Shown: positions 41,094 through 50,374, counted from the stretch's first letter. The stretch is 64,000 nucleotides of DNA from JACCXM01 sp046328335 (GCA_046328335.1 JAXLWU010000003.1:1-64000), one strand, 5' to 3'. Program-made: numbers and translations. Notes: generated by a model not told the origin, from the sequence alone.

Positions 41094-41390
41094 CCGGTCT
41101 CCACTGAACCCTCGATCCCCACGAAGTGGCCGTCACCGCTCAGCGCCGCCCTCCACCTGATTACCAATTCCGCGCCAAGACCGACCTCCAGACCGTGGTC
41201 GCCAAGCCGGCGGTCGAACGGTTCGACGGCGATGGCGTTACGCTCTCGGTTCTCGATCCGGATGATGGCACCGGTGATCTGGCCAATCGCGTCCGGGGCC
41301 GTGAGAAGCGCCGCGCGAACCAGCTCAAGAATGTCCCGCCCTCGCGCGAGCGCGGCCGTGACATGCCGACGCCGCGCACCCTATGGGACC
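41093..41390 (-). pseudogene. Possible 5'-truncated gene remnant, unknown
   Basis: On the minus strand a frame opens after a stop near 41391 and runs to 41093 without a good start codon. It encodes R-D-I-L-E-L-V-R-A-A-L-L-T-A-P-D-A-I-G-Q and then V-E-P-F-D-R-R-L-G-D-H-G-L-E-V-G-L-G-A. The regular composition looks protein-like, but I do not recognise it. It may be the 3' relic of a lost gene; it could also be chance. Confidence 0.35.
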
Positions 41391-41566
41391 GGTATGAACA
41401 ACCAGGAGACGGATACCCTGCTGGTTGCGAAAAACCTTGTCGAGGGATTGGACGACACAGCCACCGTTGTCCATTATGACCAGTCCAACTGATGGCGCGA
41501 GCGACCGGTAGAGGTCATCGAAATTGAAAGAGTGGTGACGAGAGGACTCATCGCTTTGCCTACGCG

Positions 41567-41597
41567 CCATCTTTTGTGCTTGACAGGCAAAAGATGG
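41567..41597. promoter_or_regulatory. Candidate ROK operator
   Basis: CCATCTTTTG (41567-41576) and CAAAAGATGG (41588-41597) form a perfect 10-bp inverted repeat with an 11-base centre. The -35 box of the promoter lies within the centre, so a protein bound here would block RNA polymerase. Confidence 0.65.
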
Positions 41598-41608
41598 TCC
41601 GATAGGAT
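41580..41608 (+). promoter_or_regulatory. Sigma70-type promoter of the ROK regulator/sugar operon
   Basis: TTGACA at 41580-41585 (exact -35 consensus), 17-base spacer, TAGGAT at 41603-41608 (4 of 6). The predicted start near 41615 gives a ~27-base leader before the GTG at 41642. Confidence 0.7.
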
Positions 41609-41641
41609 GCAAACATCATTCTGAAGTAACGCAAGGTAGAG

Positions 41642-43006
41642 GTGGTGGACTTCGAGCCACGGTTTCCGAGGACCGGCCGGCCATCGCCGGCGGCGGTCGG
41701 GCAGGCGCGTGAGATTGCGGACATCGTGGCACTGCTGCGCCAGCGTGGGCCGGTGACCCGGCCCATGGTTGTGCGCGAGACCGGATTGGGCCGCGCGGTG
41801 GTCGCGCAGCGCCTGGCCGATCTGCAGGCGTCAGGGCTGATCGTCGGGTGCGGGAGCGAAGCAAGCAGTGGGGGACGTCCGCCCCGGCAGCTGATGTTCA
41901 ATGCCGCCCTCGGTCACGTCCTCGTCGCCGATCTCGGCGCCACCAGTATCGATGTCGCGGCGGCCGATTTGGCGGGGCGCATCCTGGTTCGTCGCTCGGA
42001 AGAGGCTGACATAGCCAGTGGGCCGGAGCCCATTCTCCACCGTGTGGAGCAACTGTTCGACGATATCGTGCAGGCCGCGATCGATCTGCCCGGCAGGCTC
42101 TGGGGCATTGGGATCGGCATCCCGGGACCAGTCGAGTTTTCGACCGCGCGGCCCGTCTCGCCACCGATCATGCCTGGCTGGGACGGTTACCTGATTCGAG
42201 CCCGGCTTTCTGGTCGATACGGTGCACCGGTCTGGGTCGACAACGATGTCAACGTTATGGCCCTTGGCGAGCGGGCAGAAGGGATCGGCCAGAACTGCGA
42301 CGACATGATCTTCGTCAAAATCGGCACCGGGATTGGCGCTGGAATCGTGTCGCACGGAACGCTGCAACGAGGCGCCCAGGGCAGCGCCGGGGACGTGGGT
42401 CACATCCAGGTCATCGCCGATCCGGCGGTGGTATGCCGGTGTGGCAAGATCGGTTGTCTCGAGGCGATCGCTGGCGGCGGGGCCCTAGGACGTACCGCGA
42501 CACGCGTGGCAACGCAAGGAGAGAGTGCGGCGCTCGCCGCGGTACTGGCGAAGCAGGGAATTGTGACCGCACGCGATGTTGCCGAAGCGGCGCGACATGG
42601 CGACCAGATCTCAATTCTCTTGTTGCGGGAAGCCGGGCGCTATGTCGGTCAGATGCTTGCGGCGGCGGTCAACTTGCTGAACCCGGCATTGATCGTCATT
42701 GGCGGTGGCGTCGCCGAATCTGGCGACGTGCTGATTTCGAGCGTACGGGAAGTGATCTTTGGCCGGTCCACGGCGCTGGCGACCCGGCATCTGCGCATCC
42801 TCCAATCGATCCTCGGCGACCGCGCCGGGATCACCGGCGCGGCGGTGATGGTCCTCGACGAACTCTTCGCGCGGGACCGCTTTCAACTCCTCGACGATGT
42901 CGTTGTGCTCTCTGGGCACGGCGAAGTTGGGCGCTACGGCCGCGCTACCCAGCGCGAGACGGAACAGAAAGGAGGCGCCACGGCGGCAATTGGCGCGGCT
43001 GTGTGA
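41642..43006 (+). CDS. ROK-family transcriptional regulator
   Basis: 454 residues. An N-terminal winged helix (about 20-75: I-A-D-I-V-A-L-L-R-Q-R-G, R-P-M-V-V-R-E-T-G-L-G, A-V-V-A-Q-R-L) is joined to a ROK sugar-kinase-like domain. The ROK part has V-A-D-L-G-A-T-S, G-I-G-I-P-G-P-V, V-D-N-D-V-N-V-M-A-L-G-E and the zinc motif C-R-C-G-K-I-G-C-L-E. The His of the zinc site is in G-D-V-G-H-I-Q. This architecture is that of NagC/XylR-type repressors that sense a sugar. The start is GTG at 41642. It is probably autoregulated through the palindrome at 41567 and controls the sugar operon directly downstream. Confidence 0.92.
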   Translation: MVDFEPRFPRTGRPSPAAVGQAREIADIVALLRQRGPVTRPMVVRETGLGRAVVAQRLADLQASGLIVGCGSEASSGGRPPRQLMFNAALGHVLVADLGATSIDVAAADLAGRILVRRSEEADIASGPEPILHRVEQLFDDIVQAAIDLPGRLWGIGIGIPGPVEFSTARPVSPPIMPGWDGYLIRARLSGRYGAPVWVDNDVNVMALGERAEGIGQNCDDMIFVKIGTGIGAGIVSHGTLQRGAQGSAGDVGHIQVIADPAVVCRCGKIGCLEAIAGGGALGRTATRVATQGESAALAAVLAKQGIVTARDVAEAARHGDQISILLLREAGRYVGQMLAAAVNLLNPALIVIGGGVAESGDVLISSVREVIFGRSTALATRHLRILQSILGDRAGITGAAVMVLDELFARDRFQLLDDVVVLSGHGEVGRYGRATQRETEQKGGATAAIGAAV

Positions 43007-43130
43007 CGCATGAAACGCACTTTGGGCCGGTGACGGTGACGCACTCGGTTCGTATGAGCGTGGCTTTCCAAAGGTTATGGATCGCGTCGCTGACGAGCAG
43101 CGGGCGGCCAGCAGAACGAAAGGAACGGAA

Positions 43131-44672
43131 TTGAGCAAGCAGGTACAGAACCTCGGTACAAAGGGAACACATCCCCGAATGGCGCTTACTCGGCGGGATC
43201 TGACCAAACTCGGGGTGGCCCTTGGCGTCAGCGCCAGTGGCATGGCCTCCTTCCTGGAAGGATTTTCCCCGCGGGCGGCGGCGCAAGAAATTGACGCCAA
43301 CGCGCCCAAGCCTGAAGAACTTCGCGTTCTCTACGTGGGCGTCGAGGCCAACGTCGACTCCATGAACTATGCCGCTCAGAAATACGGTGAGGAGAGCGGC
43401 ATCAAGGTCACCGTCGATTCCTTCCCGCAGACGGCGATGCGCGAAAAACTGTTCGCCGAACTCAGTTCGCAGAGTCCGTATTACGACGTTGTTTTGATCG
43501 ACCATCCGTGGGGCGCGGCCACGGCGCCGCACCTGTACGACTTGCGGCCGTTGATGGCGAACGTTGACATCACCGATCCGGCGGTGCTGGCGATCGACGA
43601 CTTCATCCCGCAAACGTGGGCGCAAGTTGCGTACGATCAGGCGAAGCCACCGCTGCCGCCGATGGAGTTCCAACTGCCGGAGTTCCTGGTGAAAGGTCCG
43701 ATGGACCTGGTCGATGCGCAGGGCACCGAATTCGCGCTCTGCGGTTTGCCGTTCCATCCCAATGTCCTGACGATGGCCTACCGACTCGATTACTTCGAGA
43801 ATCCGGACATCCAGGCCGCATTCAAGGAGAAGACCGGCCGCGATCTCACCCCGCCGGAAGACTGGGACGAGTTCGTGGAAGTCACCGAGTTCTTCACGCA
43901 GTCGAGCAATCCCGATTCCCCGACGCCGTTCGGGGCCACGTTGATGGCCAAGAAGCACGAGTCGCTCTATACGGATTGGCGGGTCTGGAACCGGACCTTC
44001 GGCGTGGTCGAGATCAACGAAAAACTCGATCCCACGTTCAACAACGAGGACGGTATCGCCGCAACGAGTTTCTATGGCGATCTGATCAACAAGTACAAGG
44101 TGGTGCCGCCAGAAGCGACGACGTGGACCTGGGACGAAGTTACGACCGCGTTTGGCTCTGGACAGACAGCGATCGCCATGAATTACCACCGCATGTTGCT
44201 CGATCCGGAGATCGAGGCGGCGGGGGGCAAGGTTGGATTCGCCAAGGTGCCGGGCAAGAAGGCGGAAGACGGCTCGGTCCTGCGCGCGCCGCACTACGGC
44301 ACCTACTACCTGGCGGTGAACAAGTACTCCAAGAACCCACGCTGGGCGTACGATCTCATCCTGAAGGCTTCGAGCCCGGACTGGATGAAGGAGTACTCGC
44401 AGTTCCTCTTCCACGGCAGCCGGATCTCCTACTACGAAGATCCGGAGGTCGTCGCCACCCGGCCAGAGTACTGGCCGACCTTCGCCGAGAGCCTGCATAT
44501 CGGGTATGCGCGCCCGCGCATCTCGGTCTACGTCGAGTATTCCGAGACAATCCAGGCCGAGGTCAGCCGGTTCCTCCTCGGTGAGCAGAGTGTCGAGGAC
44601 GCGCTCAACAACGCCGCGACCAAGATCAAGGAGTTGTTCGAGCGCAACAATTACTACCAGTTTATCCAGTAG
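43131..44672 (+). CDS. Sugar ABC transporter substrate-binding protein (Tat signal)
   Basis: CUT1-type extracellular binding protein, 513 residues. A Tat signal (T-R-R-D-L-T-K-L-G, Arg pair near residue 20) is followed by a hydrophobic region ending R-A-A-A-Q-E. Typical blocks: V-V-L-I-D-H-P-W-G-A, L-C-G-L-P-F-H-P-N-V and S-G-Q-T-A-I-A-M-N. The TTG at 43131 is chosen because AAAGGA lies 6 bases upstream; the ATG at 43179, which starts M-A-L-T-R-R-D-L, is a good alternative. First transport gene under the ROK regulator; ligand probably a sugar or polyol. Confidence 0.88.
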   Translation: MSKQVQNLGTKGTHPRMALTRRDLTKLGVALGVSASGMASFLEGFSPRAAAQEIDANAPKPEELRVLYVGVEANVDSMNYAAQKYGEESGIKVTVDSFPQTAMREKLFAELSSQSPYYDVVLIDHPWGAATAPHLYDLRPLMANVDITDPAVLAIDDFIPQTWAQVAYDQAKPPLPPMEFQLPEFLVKGPMDLVDAQGTEFALCGLPFHPNVLTMAYRLDYFENPDIQAAFKEKTGRDLTPPEDWDEFVEVTEFFTQSSNPDSPTPFGATLMAKKHESLYTDWRVWNRTFGVVEINEKLDPTFNNEDGIAATSFYGDLINKYKVVPPEATTWTWDEVTTAFGSGQTAIAMNYHRMLLDPEIEAAGGKVGFAKVPGKKAEDGSVLRAPHYGTYYLAVNKYSKNPRWAYDLILKASSPDWMKEYSQFLFHGSRISYYEDPEVVATRPEYWPTFAESLHIGYARPRISVYVEYSETIQAEVSRFLLGEQSVEDALNNAATKIKELFERNNYYQFIQ

Positions 44673-44687
44673 CAAACGGGACGGCCA

Positions 44688-44719
44688 CGACGTGGGAACC
44701 GGCAACGTTTCCCACGTCG
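44688..44719 (+). promoter_or_regulatory. Hairpin after the sugar-binding-protein gene
   Basis: CGACGTGGGAA (44688-44698) pairs with TTCCCACGTCG (44709-44719), a perfect 11-bp stem and 10-base loop. It starts 15 bases after the stop codon and precedes the permease start (44910). No U-tract. The rest of the gap to 44909 has no gene-like frame. Confidence 0.65.
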
Positions 44720-44909
44720 CCGATCTGGTGGTTACGGCGCGCCGAGCCGACAATGGTGAGCAAGCGGTGGGAACGCCACTCCGAATCGACCGCCTGCCGT
44801 TGCATGCTCGATTTGCGAATGTTGCTCAACCGCGAGGGCATCACTTGAAGCGATTTGCCGAACAATCGAGTGCCGCGGAGCAGACCGACGTCGGTAAGGC
44901 AGGGTACGC

Positions 44910-45902
44910 GTGAGAACCGCGGACCGCGCCTCGCACACTCTCCAGCAACCCGCCGAGCTGGTCGGTTCGACGTTGGCCTCGCCGGGAGCGGCGGCGACCG
45001 TGACGCGCAATGTCCGCCGGAACCCGTTTTCCTCCGATCACCGTCTGTTTCCGTACATGTTGTGGCTGCCGACCATTCTGGTCCTGCTGCTGATGGTGAT
45101 TTACCCGACGATCTATCTCTTCCGGACGAGTCTCTACCGAATCAATCCCATGGCGCTGGGCATGACCCAGTTCGTTGGGTTGGAGAACTTCCGTGACGCG
45201 CTGACACGGCCGGAAGTCTGGGACATTCTGGGCATCACCGGGATCTACATCGGTGCCTCACTCCTGCTCGAATTCGTGATCGGCACCGGGCTGGCGATCC
45301 TGGTGGCCAATCACATCAAACGCGGTCAGGGCCTGTTCAAGGTGATGCTGATCGCGCCGATGATGTTGACGCCAGTCGCCGTCGGTCTAGTCTGGCGGTG
45401 GATGTTCGATGCCACGATGGGGGTGGTCAACTACCTGCTCGGGCTGGTCGGGATCAGTGGTCCGATCTGGCTTGGCGGCGAGATGACCGCGCTGGCGGCG
45501 GTGATCATCGTCGAGGTCTGGCAGTGGACGCCGTTCGTGTTCCTGACGGTGCTGGCCGGTTTGAGCGCGTTGCCGACCGAACCGTTCGAGGCGGCGCGCG
45601 TGGATGGCGCGAACAGCAGGCAGATGTTCACCCAGATCACGCTGCCTCTACTCTTGCCAATCTTTTCGGTCGTGCTGGTCTTTCGATTCATCGACATCTT
45701 CAAGTCTTTTGACATCATCTACGTGATGACTGAAGGCGGACCGGGGACGGCCACGTCGATACTTCCCTTTTACATCTATCAACAGGCATTCCGGTACTTC
45801 AACACCGGATTTGCTTCGGCGATCTCGATTCTCCTGCTGATCCTCGTCGTATCCATCTATTCGTGGATGCTGCGGCGCTTCGTCAATCCGATGGGAACAT
45901 GA
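44910..45902 (+). CDS. Carbohydrate ABC transporter permease, MalF type
   Basis: CUT1 permease, 330 residues, six membrane segments from about residue 48. The EAA loop is F-E-A-A-R-V-D-G-A-N-S with I-T-L-P-L-L-L-P. Y-V-M-T-E-G-G-P-G is the usual periplasmic loop of MalF-type proteins. The start is a GTG at 44910 with GGTAAGGCAGGG upstream; the first ~40 residues are polar. Confidence 0.92.
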   Translation: MRTADRASHTLQQPAELVGSTLASPGAAATVTRNVRRNPFSSDHRLFPYMLWLPTILVLLLMVIYPTIYLFRTSLYRINPMALGMTQFVGLENFRDALTRPEVWDILGITGIYIGASLLLEFVIGTGLAILVANHIKRGQGLFKVMLIAPMMLTPVAVGLVWRWMFDATMGVVNYLLGLVGISGPIWLGGEMTALAAVIIVEVWQWTPFVFLTVLAGLSALPTEPFEAARVDGANSRQMFTQITLPLLLPIFSVVLVFRFIDIFKSFDIIYVMTEGGPGTATSILPFYIYQQAFRYFNTGFASAISILLLILVVSIYSWMLRRFVNPMGT

Positions 45903-46768
45903 GGCGCGGTGTCATGGCGACTTCCCAGCGTATCCCCAAAATCCGCTTCGGCACGATCGTCGCATATGGCATCGTGACCATCGCCGCACTTTTGGCGATC
46001 TTCCCGGTGTACTGGATGGTAGCCACCTCGCTCAAGACCCGCTGGGATTCCTGGCGTCTGCCCCCCAAGTGGCTGTTCATTCCGACCTTCGAAAACTACA
46101 TCTCGGTCCTGACCGGGGAAGGGTGGAATGCCTCGCCGATGGGAGGCTTGCTCAGGCACAGCCTGATCATCTCGGTTTCGGCCACGATCCTCGCGCTGTT
46201 GGCAGGGTCCGCGACCGCCTACAGCTTGGCGCGCTTTCCACAGACCCGCGGCGCGCGGCAGTTCGCCGGCTGGGTACTTTCGACACGGGTTTTGCCGCCG
46301 GTGGTGGTCGCGCTTCCGATCTTCGCCATGATGCAGCGGCTCGGTCTGGTCGATACCTACCCCGGGCTGATCATTCCCTATGCGTCGTTCAACCTGCCGT
46401 TCGTGGTCTGGATGCTGAAGGGATTCTTCGAGGGGGTTCCAGAAGATCTGGAGCACTCGGCGATGGTTGATGGCGCCACGCGCTGGCAGGCGTTTCGCAT
46501 GATTGCGCTGCCGCTCGTCGCACCGGGGATAGCCGCGACCGCGGTGTTGATCTGGACGCTGAGCTGGAACGAGTTCCTTTTCGCGTTGCTGTTGACGAGG
46601 TCGCTGAAGACGGCGCCGGTCTCCGTCACCGAATTCGTGACGATGTACGGCATCGAGTGGGGGCAGCTCACCGCCACAGCCTCACTGATGGCGCTGCCAC
46701 CGTTGATTCTGACGATGCTGGTGCAGAAGCATCTCGTGAAAGGATTGACGTTTGGCGCCGTCAAATAG
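45899..46768 (+). CDS. Carbohydrate ABC transporter permease, MalG type
   Basis: CUT1 permease, 289 residues. The EAA loop reads L-E-H-S-A-M-V-D-G-A-T-R with I-A-L-P-L-V-A-P-G, and the C-terminus ends L-T-F-G-A-V-K. The ATG overlaps the MalF-type stop by four bases (ATGA). No ATPase follows; a shared one must be encoded elsewhere. Confidence 0.93.
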   Translation: MRRGVMATSQRIPKIRFGTIVAYGIVTIAALLAIFPVYWMVATSLKTRWDSWRLPPKWLFIPTFENYISVLTGEGWNASPMGGLLRHSLIISVSATILALLAGSATAYSLARFPQTRGARQFAGWVLSTRVLPPVVVALPIFAMMQRLGLVDTYPGLIIPYASFNLPFVVWMLKGFFEGVPEDLEHSAMVDGATRWQAFRMIALPLVAPGIAATAVLIWTLSWNEFLFALLLTRSLKTAPVSVTEFVTMYGIEWGQLTATASLMALPPLILTMLVQKHLVKGLTFGAVK

Positions 46769-48209
46769 CGCTTCGGCTGGAAGTGCCTGGTGGCATTCAG
46801 AGTTCCGTGGCCGTTGCGTCCTACGGCTGACCAATCCGAATGGGTTGCGTCGGCGGAACGAGCCAGTCGTCGCCAACGTCGAGTTTGGAGAAGGGGCGCA
46901 TCCGAATTCCGTCCGAGTCATCGATGCCTCGGGACAGGAGGTTCGGAGCCAACTCTGCGACGAGGTGTGGCAGGGTGACCTGGTTGCCAGCGCGAGCGTG
47001 GCATTTCTCGCCAATGCCGATGCCAGTGCCAGCGAATCGGCATACAAGATCTACTTCGATCGCGACGATCGGGGAACGCCGCACTATTCCGGTATCCGGC
47101 AGTTGAACCCAGATCTTGCGGATGGGGTCAAGCGGCTCGACACCGGACACTACGTACTCGAACTTTGCCGCGGCACCGCGGATGGCACCGCCGCTGGCAA
47201 ATGGGGCATTCGGTACTTCGAAGCCAAGGCAGAGGGTCGCAATCTGATCAAGGACTGTGGAAACGCGATCGGCGGCTTCTACGGACCGTTCTTCACTCCC
47301 GCTAACGGACTGGTCAACCCACCGGAGCACACGACTGTCGAGGTCGATACCGAAGTCGAGGGGCCGGTCTACTGCCGCTACCGGTTTCGGGGCGATATTC
47401 CGGCGGGCTTGGACCCGGCGCTGCACAACAAGCATTTCGAGATCGTCTGGAGCTTTTTTGCCGACACGCCCTGGTTCATTCGTACTTATGACGTCGACTC
47501 GTACGAGACCGTCGTCGATCAGCTGCCGGTCCGAGACAAGATCACCGTCGGTGACGAATACGAGAGTGGCCAGGGCAACGTGGTGTTTTCCCGCTTTGGC
47601 GCGTACGGAGGGACGCGGTATCACACTGGAGATCCCTACGCCCGTATCCTCGCCGACGGCGTGCGCCGCCTGCTGGAAGGTCCGGAAGCCGAGTCCTCGC
47701 CTGGGCTGAAGCGGTTCCGGGAGGCGATCGGGGACGATATCAACGCGGTGAGTTGGGACTATTTCTGGCGGTTGTTCTGTGTGCTGGAAGGTGTTCTCAC
47801 CGACGACGAAATTCGCGCGCACGTGAAAGAGATCTTGGCCGAGGCGCATGCGGCGGTCCATGACAGCCCGCGAGCCAGTGATGTCCGCACTGGGGATCTG
47901 GTCGATGTCAGCCAGGAGCTGGACGAAACGATCTTCCCGATGAATGCCTCGAAGACGGTTGAACTGAACCCGGAGACTGGCTATGCGATGGTCTGGCGGA
48001 CCAGCAACCCGGTGGCCCGGTACCAGATTGTGCAGCGACCGGCGTCAGGTTGGGTGAACTGGGGCACCAACGGCGAAAACGAGTACCCGGAACTTCCTAT
48101 CGGTTCGACCATCCACACCGCGTATGGTCAGTTTGGCCGTTGGCAAGACGTGGCGGATTGCATGGAATCGCCTCTTCAGGTCAGCATTGGTCCGATCGAA
48201 CGGCGATGA
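46752..48209 (+). CDS. Large protein of unknown function in a sugar operon
   Basis: 485 residues, no signal peptide or membrane segment, so probably cytoplasmic. The start is a TTG overlapping the permease end by 17 bases, supported by AAAGGA about 9 bases upstream. The N-terminal ~90 residues (R-L-T-N-P-N-G-L-R-R-R-N-E-P-V, then V-R-V-I-D-A-S-G-Q-E-V) resemble the beta-sandwich opening of YetA/rhamnogalacturonan-lyase-like carbohydrate proteins. The middle has F-E-I-V-W-S-F-F-A-D-T-P-W-F-I-R-T-Y. The C-terminal part has E-L-N-P-E-T-G-Y-A-M-V-W-R-T-S-N-P-V. Not recognised with confidence; a carbohydrate-processing role is inferred from context. Confidence 0.75.
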   Translation: MAPSNSASAGSAWWHSEFRGRCVLRLTNPNGLRRRNEPVVANVEFGEGAHPNSVRVIDASGQEVRSQLCDEVWQGDLVASASVAFLANADASASESAYKIYFDRDDRGTPHYSGIRQLNPDLADGVKRLDTGHYVLELCRGTADGTAAGKWGIRYFEAKAEGRNLIKDCGNAIGGFYGPFFTPANGLVNPPEHTTVEVDTEVEGPVYCRYRFRGDIPAGLDPALHNKHFEIVWSFFADTPWFIRTYDVDSYETVVDQLPVRDKITVGDEYESGQGNVVFSRFGAYGGTRYHTGDPYARILADGVRRLLEGPEAESSPGLKRFREAIGDDINAVSWDYFWRLFCVLEGVLTDDEIRAHVKEILAEAHAAVHDSPRASDVRTGDLVDVSQELDETIFPMNASKTVELNPETGYAMVWRTSNPVARYQIVQRPASGWVNWGTNGENEYPELPIGSTIHTAYGQFGRWQDVADCMESPLQVSIGPIERR

Positions 48210-48354
48210 GGAGCGGGCCACGTTGATCCTTGACGGGGATCTGGCGCACTTTTGACCAGTGAGCCAAGACGGCCGGGGAATCCCTCGGTAAGTCACGGCG
48301 TCTGGCGTTGCGCGCCACAGGCATGACATATCAGGAATTGGGAGCGTTGATCAG

Positions 48355-49386
48355 ATGAAAGCGGTGCTCTTCCCCGGGGACCGGCAGGTCGTCGTCGTGG
48401 AACGTCCGACGCCTCAACCGGGAGCAGGTGAGGTATTGGTGCGGACTCGGGCCTCGGCGATCTGCCGTAGTGACATGGGGCTGTACTACGGTAACCCGAT
48501 CGTCGGGGGTGATGCCACGTCTACCGGACAGATCGTGCCTGGGCACGAACCGGCGGGCGAGATCGTGGCGGTTGGCGATGGCGTAACCCATGCGAAGCCC
48601 GGGGATCGAGTGGCGATCTATCTCGGGATCGGCTGCGGTCACTGCGAGTTCTGCCGATCAGGCTATCTCTTTCTCTGTTCAACGTGGAAATGCCTGGGCT
48701 TCGACCTCGATGGGGGAGATGCCGATTACCTGGTCGTGCCGGCAGGAAACTGCCTGACCTTGCCGGATGCCATCAGTTTCGAGGTCGGCGCGGTGATGAC
48801 CGATATGGTGGGAACGCAGTACGACGCGCAACGCCGGCTGGGTGTCTCCGGAACCGACACAGTGGCGATGTTCGGCATCGGGCCGATGGGCGGGGCAGGT
48901 ATCCTCGTCGCGAAAGGGCGTGGCGCGAAGGTCATCGCCGTCGACATTCTCGATAGCCGACTGGAGCAGGCACGGGCACTGGGCGCGGATGCGGTCATCA
49001 ACAGCAGGGACGAGGACGCGGCGGCACGGCTGCAAGAGATGACCGGGGGCCGCGGGGTCGATGTGGCCATCGACAGTTCAGGCAGCCCGGCTGGTCAGAA
49101 TGCTGCGCTCGATGGCGCGGCCCGGTTCGGCCGGGTGGCGTTTATCGGCGAATCGCGCAAGACCGAGATCAACCCGAGCGATCAATTGATCCGCAAACTG
49201 TTGACCGTTATCGGCGCCTGGTACTTCCCGATCTGGGAGTGGCCGGAAATCGCCCGCTTCGTGATCGAGCGAGAGGTGCCTGTCGAGAAATTGATCACCC
49301 ATCGCTTCTCGCTCGACGAGGCGCCATCCGCGTTCCGGATGTTCGATGAGCGCCTCACCGAAAAGGCGGTGTTCATCTGGAACTGA
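48355..49386 (+). CDS. Zinc-dependent alcohol/polyol dehydrogenase (MDR family)
   Basis: 343 residues. Catalytic zinc ligands are expected at the Cys of S-A-I-C-R-S-D and in P-G-H-E-P-A-G-E. The structural zinc site C-G-H-C-E-F-C-R-S-G-Y-L-F-L-C has the C-x2-C-x2-C-x7-C spacing. The NAD site is G-I-G-P-M-G-G-A-G with D in V-I-A-V-D. It resembles threonine/sorbitol dehydrogenases. As part of the ROK sugar operon it probably oxidises the imported sugar or polyol. Confidence 0.92.
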   Translation: MKAVLFPGDRQVVVVERPTPQPGAGEVLVRTRASAICRSDMGLYYGNPIVGGDATSTGQIVPGHEPAGEIVAVGDGVTHAKPGDRVAIYLGIGCGHCEFCRSGYLFLCSTWKCLGFDLDGGDADYLVVPAGNCLTLPDAISFEVGAVMTDMVGTQYDAQRRLGVSGTDTVAMFGIGPMGGAGILVAKGRGAKVIAVDILDSRLEQARALGADAVINSRDEDAAARLQEMTGGRGVDVAIDSSGSPAGQNAALDGAARFGRVAFIGESRKTEINPSDQLIRKLLTVIGAWYFPIWEWPEIARFVIEREVPVEKLITHRFSLDEAPSAFRMFDERLTEKAVFIWN

Positions 49387-49500
49387 GGCCGTGGTTGACA
49401 TTCGGCGCAAGGGATGTTCCACCAATCTGCGAGCCGCGAAGATGCAGTGGATCAACATCACCTACGCAACGTTGATTGACGAGGGAAGGGAGTAACAGGG

Positions 49501-50328
49501 GTGAAACTGGCGTTCAACACCTGGGCGTATTCGAGTTTCCCCGTCTGGGTGCCGGCCTATCCGCTGGATGAAACGATCAAGCGGCTGGCGCGGATCGGCT
49601 ATGAGGGGATCGAGATCGGCGCGGCCGCTCCGCACGCCTACCCGGGATATCTGGATGCCGCGCGGCGGCGAGAGATCAAGAAGGTGCTCGATGAGAACGG
49701 GATGGTGGTCTCAGCCATGCTGCCCGCGCCAGGAGGAGGGCCAGGGCATAACGTCTCCTCACCAATGCCGGAGGAGCGGCGCGCAGCGATTCAGCAGTAC
49801 AAGGATGTCGCACAGTTGTGCGCGGACCTCGGCGGAACGATCCTGCTCTATGTCGCCGGCTGGCAGATCTTCGGCACCTCCCGGAAGCAGGCATTTGATT
49901 GGAGCCGACAGGCCCTCGCGGAGATTGCGCCATTTGCCGCCGATCTGGGGGTCACGGTCGCTGTTGAACCGACACCGACTGACAGCAACTTGATCGAAAC
50001 CGCGGATGACGCTATTGAACTGGTGGAAGCGGTCGGCGGGACGAACGTCAAGACGATGTTCGACACCATCCACGTCTACTATCGGAACGAACCCGCGACC
50101 GACTACGTGTATCGCATGGGTGATCTTCTCGGGTACGTCCATCTCTCGGATGTCGATCGTCTTGCACCCGGGCAGGGCCGCGGCGATTTCGTCGGGTTGA
50201 TCGACGCGCTGAAAGAGACCGGTTACGACGGTTGGCTCTCGATGGAAATCGGTTTCAACCGCCGCGACGTCGAGCCGGACAAGGTCGCGCGCGAGGCCTA
50301 CGACTACATCAAGCCACTGCTCGGATAG
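49501..50328 (+). CDS. Sugar phosphate isomerase/epimerase-like TIM-barrel protein
   Basis: 275 residues, xylose isomerase-like TIM barrel. Markers are G-Y-E-G-I-E-I-G-A-A-A-P-H near residue 35, V-A-V-E-P-T-P-T-D in the middle, M-F-D-T-I-H-V-Y-Y-R, G-Y-V-H-L-S-D-V-D and L-S-M-E-I-G-F at the end. These carry the metal-binding Glu, Asp and His. GTG start with GGGAG upstream. Last gene of the ROK-controlled operon, probably epimerising the keto-sugar product of the dehydrogenase. Confidence 0.9.
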   Translation: MKLAFNTWAYSSFPVWVPAYPLDETIKRLARIGYEGIEIGAAAPHAYPGYLDAARRREIKKVLDENGMVVSAMLPAPGGGPGHNVSSPMPEERRAAIQQYKDVAQLCADLGGTILLYVAGWQIFGTSRKQAFDWSRQALAEIAPFAADLGVTVAVEPTPTDSNLIETADDAIELVEAVGGTNVKTMFDTIHVYYRNEPATDYVYRMGDLLGYVHLSDVDRLAPGQGRGDFVGLIDALKETGYDGWLSMEIGFNRRDVEPDKVAREAYDYIKPLLG

Positions 50329-50374
50329 CTACGGGGCGGTGCGTTCATGGCCGCCGCTCCGGCACGAACTCCCG

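Noticed and set aside
44732..45010. Minus-strand open frames in the gap before the MalF-type permease
   Set aside because: No start with a ribosome site, no recognisable motif, and part lies opposite the permease gene.
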